Below, in pieces: positions 1 to 9,572 of a stretch of DNA of 64,000 bases. The notes beneath the pieces are model-generated. The model was given only the letters and a program-made list of their open reading frames with translations, did no database searches and was not told the DNA's origin. This stretch comes from Leptobrachium leishanense (Eukaryota > Chordata > Amphibia > Anura > Megophryidae), in the NCBI GenBank assembly GCA_009667805.1, contig CM019072.1:38743519-38807518 (forward strand), written 5' to 3'. The first letter of the stretch is position 1. Every line of letters begins with the position of its first letter. Made by a program: the position numbers and the translations under genes.

Positions 1-529
1 AGTTTCACCATAATTTAGCCAAAAAAATCACTAAACTTCTGCGTGTCCTAAAATGTCTTTTCATACAGACTGCCGCCCCAAGCAGTTGTTTATGAATAGA
101 TTAAAGGATAACTGTTTGCCGTCATTTGAAATGTCAATTTTTTGTTTTTTAATGTTTCTATACATCCTACAAATCCGCCACTTCATGGGCAGGTTATGGG
201 GACCTCCTAGGCACGATATTTGAAGGATTTTTTTTTATTTTTTATTTTTAACCACTTTTTCATGGAAAACTCACTGTTCCTTTAAAAACATTTTTTTTAA
301 AACTTTTTGTCCTTGTTTCCTGTCCCCCAGGGCACTACCCGGACCCCATACACCTTTTTTGGCAAATATCTTGTATATATGCCCTCTTGGAGGGCACTCT
401 AAAAATCGAACTTTTAAGTCCCATTGACTTGCATTGAGTTCAGTTCGTGTTCGAGTTCGAACTTGAACTTTTGAAATTGTTCGAGTTCGAATGCGAACCG
501 AACACGGGGGTGTTCGGCACATCACTACT
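1..529 (+). repeat. Interspersed repeat family R2, copy A
   Basis: Non-coding repeat cut by the left window edge. It ends in a stretch dense in TTCGAAC and GTTCGG words and a terminus reading GTGTTCGGCACATCAC. The same sequence recurs inverted at about 5403-5911 and again at about 51510-52672, with shorter pieces near 9455, 21140, 23388 and 45768. The self-complementary TTCGAAC-rich end and the GATGAGCCGAAC-like terminus suggest a non-autonomous DNA transposon. No transposase is present, so the class stays open. Confidence 0.7.
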
Positions 530-549
530 GACCATCCCAAAAACGATCC

Positions 550-777
550 TCACCTCTCCCTGCATTGACTCATTACTACAGTCCTCCCCTCCTGTTTCTA
601 ATCCCTCTCACCCATCGAGATTGTAAATTCCCGGGGGAATAAGACCCCTCACATCCTCCTGTATCTGCTGGCAGAAGTACTGACCTGCCTCCTGTATGTA
701 TTGTAGAATTGTCCTGTCTTTACCCATTGCCTCTTTTGTACAGCGCTGCGGAATGTGTTGGCACATTATAATAATGT
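550..777 (+). repeat. L2-type LINE 3' tail
   Basis: This matches the 3' untranslated tail of the L2 elements at 48100-48290 and 59690-59874: a stretch around GATTGTAAATTCCCG, then the conserved TACAGCGCTGCGGAAT block and an AT-rich end. It is 5'-truncated and diverged, with no coding sequence. It lies 115 bases upstream of the first SDR exon, so it is intronic. Confidence 0.7.
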
Positions 778-891
778 TGCATCTTTGGTTTAGCCCTAAA
801 GGTGAGCATAGCTTTACTTTTCTTGTGTTTGTTACATTGTAATTTACCTCATCTGTTAATCATTTTAACTATTATTGTCCTCCTTTTATAG

Positions 892-1002
892 GCTGCCTTG
901 AACATGCTTGCATGTTGCCATGCAGTTGGATACAAACAAGATGGAATTATCTCCCTTGCTATACATCCCGGGTGGGTGAGGACCGATATGGGAGGCAGTC
1001 AG
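892..1002 (+). CDS. C-factor-like short-chain dehydrogenase, penultimate exon (partial gene)
   Basis: The exon is 111 bases (37 codons), phase 0 at both ends. It is bounded by a pyrimidine-rich tract ending in TTTTATAG and by the donor GTAATT. It starts with AALNML and ends with HPGWVRTDMGGSQ. In the C-factor/sniffer-type branch of the short-chain dehydrogenase/reductase family, AALNM directly follows the catalytic YxxxK, and HPGWVRTDMGG forms the loop beside the substrate and nicotinamide pocket. The catalytic Tyr and Lys must therefore lie in an earlier exon, left of this window. Family members are NAD(P)H-dependent cytosolic oxidoreductases whose vertebrate substrates are poorly defined. 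The next exon is 27.5 kb downstream, also phase 0. Exon identity is seen directly in the translation; the function is by family. Confidence 0.87.
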
Positions 1003-1009
1003 GTAATTG

Positions 1010-1595
1010 TAATAAACACTTGTTGACAAAGTTAAAGGGACTACATGTCCAATAAACACTTCAGCTTATAAGGGTGGTTTGCTGCAATGATCCTGTCCCC
1101 ACAAGCCCAGTTTTGAAAACTATTACAATTTATTCGATCAGGCTTCAATGCGGAGACAGTAATTCTGCTCAGACGCTTGTAAATCAAAGAACCAACAAAT
1201 TTTAATTACTTGCTCACATACCATGGGTCCATTTAGGACATGTAAAAAGGGACCTCCTGTAAAAAGCATTCTGACTCCTATGTATTATATCGTTACGACT
1301 TTGCATTTGTTAAATGTGTGTAGGTGTAAAATATTTGTTTGATTTGTATGATTAGTTGAATTACTAGATGTAAGAGTAATTCAAGGCACTTCTTATTACC
1401 ATATATGGTTTACATTTAACTTTTAGAAAAAAAACAGTAGCATTCCCAAGCCCAGAATCAAATGTCATAGGAAGGGAAGGTGGGAGGGAAACTTATCTTA
1501 AACAAATAGCCCATCTGTTGCTTACAAGGAAGCAGTTCAATCTAAAGGTAGCATATCACCTAAAGTATGTATTTGAATCACAATCTTTAGCTACA
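1010..1595. other. Unassigned intronic sequence
   Basis: AT-rich sequence after the splice donor. I see no open frame with a recognisable product, no tandem structure, and no match to the repeat families found elsewhere in the window. Confidence 0.5.
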
Positions 1596-1900
1596 TAAGG
1601 AAAAAATGGTCTTGCGCCTGTACTCACCAGAGCGGCTGCAACAGCCAGGAGTAACAGCCCAGTTCATGTATAAATCATAACAAAAAAAAAGGTGTCATCT
1701 GCACTCGTTTCAATACAATTCCATGTGCAATAAAACATTATCAGAGGTTTTAGTTTGCTTTAATGGCTATTGAAATGTAAAGCTCACTCTTTGTAGAGTG
1801 AGTCCTATCCAATGTACCAAAAGCTGCTCTTCTGAGCAGCTACATGCTCTCCTGCTGCTTTTCAGCTAAGGAGAGGCAGAAAAATGGTGGATTTTATTTG
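1596..1900 (-). repeat. Repeat family R4, diverged copy
   Basis: It carries the landmarks of R4 (best seen at 36565-37031): CAGGAGTAACAGCCCAGTT, GTCATCTGC-CTCGTTTC, a GAGCAGCT block and CTGCTGCTTTTCAGC. Other copies lie at about 26150-26560 and, inverted, at about 20340-20945. It is non-coding. Confidence 0.7.
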
Positions 1901-1915
1901 GGGCGAGTGAGCTTA

Positions 1916-2135
1916 CGTACCTGATCAGATGGAGCTGGCCAGCCATCAGTCAGCCCCTGCTGATGAGGTCACAGGACACACTGCGTGACCTCATCAGCGG
2001 GGTCCGATGGCCGGCCAGCTCCCTCTGATTAGGTCACAGGCGCACCATGTGATGTCTGCCACTAGGGCATAGGGCGTCAATTGTCATACAGCACACAATG
2101 TGACCTAATCAGAGGGGGCCAGCCACCATCTTTAA
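1916..2135. repeat. Short inverted-repeat segment
   Basis: It contains the hairpin GCTGATGAGGTCAC ... GTGACCTCATCAGC and two further partial copies of the same GAGGTCAC / CTAATCAGAGG words. It looks like a small foldback repeat. No coding potential was seen. The CTGATGAG word here is not followed by a GAAA core, so it is not a hammerhead ribozyme. Confidence 0.5.
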
Positions 2136-2191
2136 GGCCACAGCTTCACAGTAATGTGTGGGGAGTATGAAGGTACCACTGAGATCCATAG

Positions 2192-2480
2192 TAGAGATGT
2201 GCAATTCGTTTCTTTCCGAATCCAAATTTGGATGAAATTCACCTTTTTGTATTTCAGGAGCATTTTGGAAAACGAAATATTGGCCATCTGAAAATTTCGG
2301 ATCGATCCCAAATTTCGGCGCGATTTGGATCTTTTTTTTGCTTTTTATGAGTTTCGTTTTTTTTATTGGATATTTAAGAATGGGAAGTAGATTACTACCA
2401 ATAGAATGGTAGTAAAAATTTTTTTAGGATTTTTCAGCCATTTGTTGGGTGAGATTAGGGGTTTTCTAACTTTTTAAAGA
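2192..2480 (+). repeat. hAT-like MITE end (TAGAGATGTGCA family)
   Basis: It starts TAGAGATGTGCAATTCG, matching the end of the element at 11949, and runs into AT-rich sequence with ACGAAAT and CGAAT words typical of that end. The opposite terminus was not found. Confidence 0.5.
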
Positions 2481-2499
2481 AACAAGGCTTTTTAACCCA

Positions 2500-2690
2500 T
2501 AGGTTTCAATGCAGCATATGAATCCGCGCACTGCTGTGAAGCGCCTCTCTGCAGTATAATTAATGCAGTATATGAATTCGCACACTGCAGGGTAGCACCT
2601 CTCTGCAGATCGATTCATTTTTCAGATCAGTTTTTTGTTGAGTTACAATTAATGCAGCATATGAATCGAACATCCCCAAAACTCAGGAAG
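2500..2690 (-). repeat. Diverged copies of the GCAGCATATGAATC repeat
   Basis: Three staggered units around GCAGCATATGAATC with CTCTGCAG spacers. The reverse complement matches the 51-base tandem repeat at 23021-23200. Confidence 0.55.
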
Positions 2691-2884
2691 ATCCATAATA
2701 TCGGGCATAGACTCAATCTCTAGTCGGGTGTCTGAATACATAGAGCGACTTCAACCACTGGTGACGAAAACAGATGCCCATCTCAGACACACTGAAATAT
2801 AATACAGGATCTAAAAACCTTTTATCTTGGTCACCAGTGACGTTAATGCCCTATACAGCATCATTCCCCATGAAACATGAGTTT

Positions 2885-3113
2885 ATCTCAGGGAGATCAT
2901 GCCAAACTAATCTTATTGATTTTTTTTGATTTGGGTAACAAAAATAATAGACAATTGTGGTGCAGTAGACATTGCTTATTTAGATTTCAGTAAGGCTTTT
3001 GATACTGTTCCGCATAGAAGGCTTATCAATAAATTGCAATCTTTGAGCTTGGATTCCAATATTGTTGAATGGATTAGGCAGTGGCTGAGTGACAGAGGGA
3101 GTTTATACTAGAA
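2885..3113 (+). pseudogene. CR1-like LINE reverse transcriptase fragment
   Basis: The translation reads KIIDNCGAVDIAYLDFSKAF followed by DTVPHRRLINKL. This is motif A of a CR1/Jockey-type reverse transcriptase, with the catalytic Asp of LDFSKAFD present. The upstream codons (GRSC-TNLI-FF-like) belong to the same domain in a shifted frame. The fragment covers only a small part of the fingers/palm and stops where Penelope-like sequence begins near 3115. It is a dead 5'- and 3'-truncated copy. Confidence 0.75.
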
Positions 3114-3114
3114 G

Positions 3115-3335
3115 GAATTAAATGGATATTAAAAAACCACTACTTCTCTTTCAAAAAGGATTACTATTTACAAATTAAAGGGAGAGCCATGGGGACCAGA
3201 TTTGCCCCCAGTTTTGCAAACCTCTATATGGACCGCTGAGAAAACTACCTAGTGACTAGAAGATGGGATGACATCGCCCTATACCGCAGATATATTGACT
3301 ATATCTTTATGGAAAGGGGGAGAGTAACAACTTGA
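3115..3335 (+). pseudogene. Penelope-like element copy 1, reverse transcriptase piece
   Basis: The translated segment reads NHYFSFKKDYYLQIKGRAMG followed by TRFAPSFANLYM. This matches the Penelope-like reverse transcriptase at 33290-33400 (NNYFSFEGDFYLQFTGNTMG). An in-frame stop follows YMDR. The catalytic YIDD box seen in copy 2 is YIDY here, so the second Asp is lost. The copy is interrupted at about 3336 by other repeats and resumes near 3715. Confidence 0.8.
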
Positions 3336-3405
3336 CCTAGAATATTTCATTCTCCAGTCATTCTCTAGTCATTCTCCTGCTTTTCACGCTCTCTGAATAA
3401 CCCTG
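3336..3405. repeat. R3 inverted-repeat element fragment
   Basis: It contains CTAGAATATTTCATTCTCC and TTTTCACGCTCTCTGAATAA. These match the right end of the R3 elements at 7380-7435 and 27800-27862. Confidence 0.6.
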
Positions 3406-3714
3406 TATGTCCTCTTGTTTTGCTACTTTGTTTCCTTTTAAATATACTCCCTTCCTCTACCTTGTGGATTCCCTTTACGTATTTAAATGTTTCTATCATA
3501 TCTCCTCTGTCTCGTCTTTTTTCCAAGCTGTAAATATTAAGATCACTAAGCCTTTCCTGGTAACTTTTCTCCTTCAAGCCGTACAACATTTTAGTAGCCC
3601 TTCTCTGAACTCTCTCTAAGATGTCTATATCCTTCTGGAGATACGGTCTCCAGTACTGCACACAGTACTCCAAGTGAGGTCTCACCAGTGCTCTGAAGAG
3701 ACCTCTAATAGAGA
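3385..3714 (-). pseudogene. CR1-like LINE, C-terminal reverse transcriptase fragment
   Basis: The minus-strand translation gives ALVRPHLEYCVQYWRPYLQK and DIDILERVQRRATKMLYGL, then LEKRRDRGDMIETFKYVKG. This is the conserved thumb/C-terminal part of CR1/Rex-type LINE reverse transcriptases. About 110 residues are open without a stop. The fragment lies in opposite orientation within the Penelope-like copy 1 and replaces the part of that element between its YIDY box and its linker. It is a 5'-truncated copy, not a functional gene. Confidence 0.82.
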
Positions 3715-4640
3715 CCTTACCATCTTCCCTGAAGGAGACAAAATACAAACTAAAACCTATTTTAAAGTGTATACCAACAGTTATATTGGTATGGACAGCT
3801 GCCACTTAGGAAGATGGCTGGAAGGAGTCTCCAAGAGACGATTTATTAAAGTGAAGAGAAACTGTTCCAAAATATCAGACTACGAGTCCCAGACCGAGAA
3901 ACTGATGATGGATTTTTTTAGAAAAAGCTATGACAAAACCTCATTTGAAGAAACTAAAGCAAGATTTGAAAGAAAAGGATTTCTGCAATACAAACAAAAA
4001 CATCTTCAAAGTACAACGCAGATGGATGTACCGATGATTGTCACCTACAGCCAACAAGATCACAGTTTTAAGAAGATTATAAAGAAATTCTGGCCCATAT
4101 TAACAGAAGACCCGATACCACAAGATGTCTTGCCAGCAAAACTGAGATTTATCTGTAGAGGTACCAAAAACCTCAAATCGAAAATGACAAAAAACAAACA
4201 CATACCAACTAGAAAAACCGACCCCTTCAAACAAAAAACTTGTTTTTGCAGCTGCGGGAATTGTATTAGCTGCAGAAGCACAGGAAGTAAAAAGAGACTC
4301 ATTATTAAAACCGAAAACAGAAGAGTATGGAAAATCAAAGACCTCCTAACCTGTTTCTCATGCAATGTTATATCTCATCTCCCCGTGCGGATTGAAATAC
4401 ATTGGCAAGACCACATAAGCCTTTGGAGTACGCATCAAAGAACACCTAAGAAACATTGAAAAAGGACTGGAAACTCATAGCGTCCCCGCACATTTCAAAA
4501 AGGTCCATAACAGCGATCCAAGGAATCTACAATTTATGGCTCTGAAAAGGTACAGAATGGAAGAAGAGAAGGAGACCTAGCTAAAATAGGACAGGAAGAG
4601 ATGAAGTGTATCTATGAATTTGACACACCTCCAAAATGAC
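3715..4640 (+). pseudogene. Penelope-like element copy 1, linker and GIY-YIG endonuclease
   Basis: This is the 3' half of a Penelope-like element of the Neptune type. Residues such as KTYFKVYTNSYIGMDSCHL and WLEGVSKRRFIKVKRNCSK are the post-reverse-transcriptase region. A Cys-rich stretch (CFCSCGNCISC) follows, characteristic of the linker before the nuclease. Near 4365 the frame shifts by one, and the next frame reads SPCGLKYIGKTT then GVRIKEHLRNIEKG. This is the GIY-YIG endonuclease with its YIG Tyr, the helix Arg and the Glu of KEHL. Stops follow. Penelope enzymes use this nuclease to nick target DNA for reverse transcription. The frameshift and the lost YIDD box make this copy dead. Confidence 0.85.
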
Positions 4641-5400
4641 TAAACATGGACTTTGAACTTTGCCATTTCCTGTAGCAGCCACCCCCCACCCAATTACGAT
4701 CGATCCTAGAGATGGCCCCTTTTCACCCCCAACAGCAGTTACCCCCTCCCACCTTACATACACCCATCTCGTCCTATATGCCGAAATAGCAAAGAGACCT
4801 CTAATAGAGATCCACCCCCCCAAAACAAAGGGCTGTGTCAATGCTCCTACAAACCCCCCCAAAATTTGCACTCTAGCAGGTAATTGGGAGATCGAAAAAG
4901 TAGGAGCCATATCAACTTTAGATGTTTAAACCCCCGATTCAAACTCTCATCTCAGTTTTATGTGTATCACACCGTCCGCCCTCCTTTTCTACATATCAGT
5001 AAAACTATTGGACTAAACAAGCTAAAAAGCCCTACAAAATATATATATTGTGAATTCACACAAGGTCGAATAGACTACAGATGGATCCCTATAAGTCAGA
5101 ATACACGTGTCAGCTAGAATAGTTACGAAGTACCCATATGTACATCCAGATATATCTGAGCTCATTAAAACCTCATCTATACCTACCTAATCAACCCTTT
5201 ATACGATCCCTCGCCTCCATCATCAAGGCCCCTGATCGAGATTAGACCCTCTAATTTCCACTACCTGATTTAATATCTCTCTACCTACACACTATTTCCA
5301 TTTTTACAATGCTGTTATAACAACTCTCCTTTGAATGATTGAACCCTCATAGAGAATACATCCACTATGTCGGTGCATGTACGACAGTTATGCTCTTAAT
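4641..5400. other. Unassigned sequence, possibly the Penelope 3' flank
   Basis: C- and A-rich sequence with no recognisable coding frame. Positions 4793-4810 repeat an 18-base word found at 3697-3714. It may be Penelope 3' untranslated sequence or target DNA; nothing decides between these. Confidence 0.4.
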
Positions 5401-5402
5401 TA

Positions 5403-5911
5403 GGGATGAGCCGAACAATCCCCGAGTTCGTTTCGAAGCCGACCTTTCCAAATATTCAGATCCGAACCTGAACTCGAACTCCAGACAAGTCAATGGGGCT
5501 GAAAATTCGGTTTTTAGAGTGCCCTCCAAGAGGGCATATATGCTAGATATTTGCCATAAAAAGTGTATGGGGGTCCGGGTAGTGCCCTGGGGGACAGGAA
5601 ACAAGGACAAAAAGTTTTAAAAAAAACGTTTTTAAAGGGACAGTGAGTTTTCCATGAAATCAGGGTTAAAAATAAAAACGAAAAATTCCTTCAAATATCG
5701 TGCCTAGGAGGTCCCCATAACCTGCCCGTGAAGTGACGGATTTCTAGGATGTATAGAAATATGTAAAAACCAAAAAAATGACATTTCAAATGACGGTAAA
5801 TGCTTTTCCTTTAATCTATCCATACACAACTGCTTGGGGCGGCAGTCTGTATGAAAAGAGGAGACATTTTCGGACACGCAGAAAAAGTTTACTGATTTTT
5901 TGGCGGTGAAA
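5403..5911 (-). repeat. Interspersed repeat family R2, copy B (complete-looking)
   Basis: An inverted copy of the sequence at 1-529. It starts TAGGGATGAGCCGAAC at 5403 and ends near GGCGGTGAAA. The stretch TTTTTAACCCTGATTTCATGG (5650-5670 on the reverse strand) is the empty form of the site occupied by a TTAA element in copy C at 51769. Confidence 0.75.
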
Positions 5912-6655
5912 AGTAGGAGAATGACTGGAGATGGAAAATTCTAGACCAAATAGCCGATTTGGAAATGTCAGGATTAGGCGGTGGTGGGAACCAATGTGCA
6001 ATATATACCAACTCGGCTCATCTACTATGTGGAGGGTTAGATATAAATATACAACCTTATCCACAATAGTGCATGGGTGATAGGTAGAATCAGGTGCGTG
6101 GTGATGTCCAAAGCAGGTTTCAGGATAAAGGCAGGTAACAACGTCGATAATCTTAGCCGGAGTCAAAAGGGTTATTTCAGACAGCATAAACGGTGAATCA
6201 GGCAGAGGGTCTTAGGATGAAGGCAGTCAGCAGAATCGTTGGGCAAAAGCAAGGTTCGGTACACGGTAATATCAGAGTAGGCTTCAGAGGATCAAACAGG
6301 TTGAAACACATGAGAGACTAGACGAACTAGCAATGAACTCACCAATCAGCCGGCATCTTATAGAGGAATCTCAGGTTCTAGCTGATTGATGGGCGGGATG
6401 ATGTCAGACGTATAGAGCGTCGCGGCGCGCCGCACGCGCGCATGCGCGGATCATTTTCATCTCTGGATGTGGCTGTGGAAGGAGCCTGGACGCTGTTGGT
6501 AAGCTCGCCGGCGGCCATCTTGGGTCCGCGCGGCGGCGCGGCAGGTGGGTGATCCTCACAGGAAAGTGAGAAAAATGGGAGAATTTTTCTGGTTTGGCAA
6601 TTTTGACCTAGAATTTTCTCTTCAGTCATTCTCCTGAGTTTCACCTTTCTCTGAA
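5912..6655. repeat. R3 inverted-repeat element split by a solo LTR
   Basis: R3 is a short element of about 190 bases with inverted ends (CAGGGTTATTCAGAGA-like and its complement). Here the left part (5912-5965) and right part (6561-6655) are separated by an LTR at 5966-6560. The word GGAAA is present on both sides of the LTR, and uninterrupted R3 copies read TTTGGAAAGTGAG. Confidence 0.75.
5966..6560 (-). mobile_element. Solo LTR with 5-bp target duplication GGAAA
   Basis: 595 bases with ends TGTCAGGAT ... ATCCTCACA (imperfect inverted ends, TG...CA) between direct repeats GGAAA at 5961-5965 and 6561-6565. On the minus strand a TATAAG box lies at about 6358-6363, followed by text typical of gypsy-type LTRs. 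There is no internal region, so this is a solo LTR left by recombination between two LTRs. Confidence 0.85.
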
Positions 6656-6663
6656 AAAACCTT

Positions 6664-7249
6664 GTCAGGGTTATTCAGAGAGCGGTGTAGAGCAGGAGAA
6701 TGACTGGAGAATGGAAAATTCTAGGTCAAAATTCTCCCATTTAGGCTGGGGTCAGACTAGCGAATTATTAACATGCGTTTAGGCGCACTTAATCATGGCC
6801 GCACTAGCAGCAAATGACGAGGAATGACAGCCAATATACGAAGTACGGTCGCACGAAAGTCCGGCTGCGCAACGCAAGTGGAAAATGAACGCATTTTTTC
6901 GAGAACGCAGAACCGCTAGTATGGACGTACAGAGTGCGCTGCGTCCACTAGCGGCGTGTGTGCGTGATTTGGAGACGTCAGACCCTGCTCATGTCCGGCC
7001 AACATAACGTCCAGACACCCAAAGTTTCCTGGTTTGGATCCGTAAAAAATCACGCACAAAAATGCGCATCGTATGACCGTTTTCGCTCATTCCGTGAAAA
7101 AATAAAAAGTGCGTCCGAACGCATTGCCTTGACGATCGCTGTGAAAAATGCGTTAGTCTGACCCTAGCCTTATCTCACTTTCCAAATCGGCTATTTGGTC
7201 CAGATTGTTCTCTTTTCTTGCCATTCTCCTGGTTTTCACCTTTCTCTGA
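6664..7249. repeat. Second R3 element, split by a Harbinger-like MITE
   Basis: It begins CAGGGTTATTCAGAGAGCGG and ends TTTCTCTGAACAACCCTG. The body matches the R3 at 27681-27862. It is interrupted at CCCATTTA by the MITE at 6744-7169 and resumes with TTATCTCACTTTCC. Confidence 0.75.
6744..7169. mobile_element. Harbinger-like MITE with TTA target duplication
   Basis: 426 bases with inverted termini GGCTGGGGTCAGAC ... GTCTGACCCTAGCC. TTA lies directly outside both ends (6741-6743 and 7170-7172). The interrupted R3 host reads CCCATTTATCTCAC when empty (27681 copy), so the TTA is a true duplication. A 3-bp TWA target and GG-starting ends are hallmarks of PIF/Harbinger elements. No transposase is encoded. 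Confidence 0.8.
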
Positions 7250-7435
7250 ACAACCCTGAGAGAGAGGTAAAAGCCAGGAGAACTGGCAGGAGAAGAGAAC
7301 AATCTAGACCAAATAGCCGATTTGGAAAGTGAGTTAAATGGGAGAATTTTTCTGGTTTGGCTGTTTTGACCTAGAATTTTCACTTCTCCAGTTATTCTCC
7401 TGCTTTTCACCGCTCTCTGAATAACCCTGTGAATG
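7247..7435. repeat. Third R3 element
   Basis: About 185 bases, bounded by ACCCTGAGAGAGAGGTAAAA and CGCTCTCTGAATAACCCTG. It contains the internal words GAACAATCTAGACC and TTTTGACCTAGAATT. It abuts the previous R3 in head-to-head orientation. Confidence 0.7.
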
Positions 7436-7468
7436 TTTAATTCCGAGGTGAAAAATAACATTGCTTAA

Positions 7469-7918
7469 GGCTGGGGTCAGACGAACGCAGTTATCACGTC
7501 CGTGTTGCCGCACATTTGTACATCCGTGGCAGCATAGCATTCTGACCAATGGAGCCCCACACACGAAGTACGTCCGCACGGAAGTGCGGATGCATGGCGG
7601 ACGCAGCAAACGGACGCAGGTTAGGCAAGAACGTAATACTGCTAGAACGGACGTGTGGAGTGCGCCACGTCCGCAACGTCTGTGTAGCTTTGTATGTGAG
7701 TGATGAAACGAGGTCAGATGGACTGCATTTATACGTCCAGCGTTTTTGACGGACAGAATGTTTTTTCATTTTAATTTATTTTCCCTGCTACATCAGTCAA
7801 AAAATACGTCACTGAAAAAAAACGGACTGTTTGGCCACTACCTTGTTGTCAGTCAGTAAGTACGTCCGTACTGCACCGACGCACAGTCCGTACAAAATGC
7901 GCTCATCTGACCCTAGCC
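7469..7918. mobile_element. Harbinger-like MITE, second copy
   Basis: 450 bases with termini GGCTGGGGTCAGAC ... TCTGACCCTAGCC, the same family as 6744-7169. The immediate flanks (TAA left, ATA right) do not form a perfect duplication. The interior is rich in ACGTCCG words and has no coding capacity. Confidence 0.72.
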
Positions 7919-7952
7919 ATAGATGTTATTTTGAATTTTTTTCAAACACCAG

Positions 7953-9146
7953 TTAACCACTTGGCTGCTATGGACGCGCTCAGCGCGTCCAGCCAAGTGG
8001 TTCTCCTGTGCTATGGACGCGCTGACCGCGTCCATGCACAGGAGGCAGCAATCCGCTGGATTCCGGCGGATTGCTGTGCCCCCTGGTGCGGGCTGACATC
8101 TTGGATGTCAGCCCAGCACTCCGGGACCCCGGCGGAGCATTTAGAAGTTATCGCGGCGGCGCGATGACATCTAATTCAGGCGCCCCCCCGCATGTGCGGA
8201 GGAAGCGCCTGAAAGGGAGGGGGGGAGGTCCTTCAGACCTCTCTCCCTCCCGATCGCCGGGGGGCAGAGGGTTAATCCAGGCACCGTTTGGAAGGGCACA
8301 GCCTGCCCTTCCAAACGGTGGCTGTGATTAACCTCTGGGGAGCCGGATCACGAATCGGCGCTGAAAAGCGCCGGATCGTGATCCTCTCCTGAAGCTGGCC
8401 GACATCTTGGATGTCGGCCAAGCCTCCAGGATCTCCCCCTGAGGACTGGCGTCATCGTGCATAGCACGATGACATCAGTCCTGGAGTTAACCCCTAGCTG
8501 CCACCAATGGTGGAGATAGGGGGTTCCAATGAACCCCCTATCTCCCGATCCGTGGCAGCTAGGGGTTAATGTTTGATATCGTTGGATTGGCCAGAGCATG
8601 GCCTTTCCAAGGATACCAAATATGAGCATGAAAAATGTTTTTAAAAAAATAATAAAAAAAATCAAGTTTTTTTTTTTTTGTTTTGTTAATGCAGCAATAT
8701 TGTTCCCATTTCAATTCTAATGTGAACAATAATGCTGCACTAACGATTTTTGTATGCGGTGCGTTTGTTAAAAAAAGAGAAATTTCCCCAAAAAAAAATG
8801 TATCGAGACCCTATTTCTAATTTTTTTTTAACAAGCGCACCCCATACAAAATATAACTGCAAACGATCACATGTTAAAATGTGAAAAAAAAACACTTTAC
8901 ACATAATAAATTATTGAAAATTCTAATTTTATTGCATTTTTGTTATAATATACAGACATGACATAACGTATACATATAATAATGACATATTATGAATCTG
9001 CCAAGTCTGCCGGAAAGAACAATATATAATATGTCTAGGTCATATATCAAAATATGGCTACAAAACGCGGTTAAACATGATGAGCGAAAGCAGTAAAAAT
9101 GACCTCAGCACAGAGGTGTGAAAAGCCTCAGCAGCGAAAGGGTTAA
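7953..9146 (+). mobile_element. TTAA-target non-autonomous element R1, copy a
   Basis: It starts TTAACCACTTGGCTGC and ends GCAGCGAAAGGGTTAA (1194 bases including both TTAA). The ends are related inverted repeats (TTAACC-x-x-TT-x-GCTGC). The interior is a GC-rich foldback part (GGACGCGCTCAGCGCGTCC) followed by an AT-rich part. The TTAA at both ends and CC-starting termini match the piggyBac superfamily by target. No transposase frame is present. Other members lie at 12253-14361, 12327-13579 and 21230-22372. Confidence 0.82.
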
Positions 9147-9329
9147 ATGCAGCATATTAGGATGTTTTAGGGAAATTAATTCTCAAATCTCAATCAGAAG
9201 CAGACACCACCCCACCCTCAGTATGGTGCACAATGTATCAAATTGATTACCAGACTAAAAACACCTGGTGTTATGCCCGTTTGTGAACAGCGGTCATTTA
9301 CAGTAGATAATCTTTCCACGTACACATTA

Positions 9330-9572
9330 GTTTTTAATTCAATATCTAATAAACCGTTGCTTATAATATTCTGCAGTAAAGAGTCTCTTTATTTCTAGAT
9401 TTTTTAGTATTTTTTTAAGCATTTTCTATACTTTTTTCAAAATTTCTTTTTTTTTTTTCGAACTCGAACCGAACACACCCAAAAAGTTCGAAATTCGCGA
9501 ACTGTCAAACTGCCAAAGTTCGGGTCGAAACTCCGAACCGTCCGAACCCGAACAGCTCATCCCTACTCTTAA
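9330..9572. repeat. Fragments of R5 and R2 repeats
   Basis: 9335-9425 matches the AATATCTAATAAACCGTT...CTGCAGTA segment inside R5 elements (39500, 42090). 9455-9572 is a TTCGAAC-rich R2 end finishing at CAGCTCATCCCTA. Confidence 0.6.

Noticed and set aside
1966..2005. CTGATGAG word in a hairpin as a possible hammerhead ribozyme
   Set aside because: No GAAA core or cleavage triplet follows; the sequence is a simple inverted repeat.
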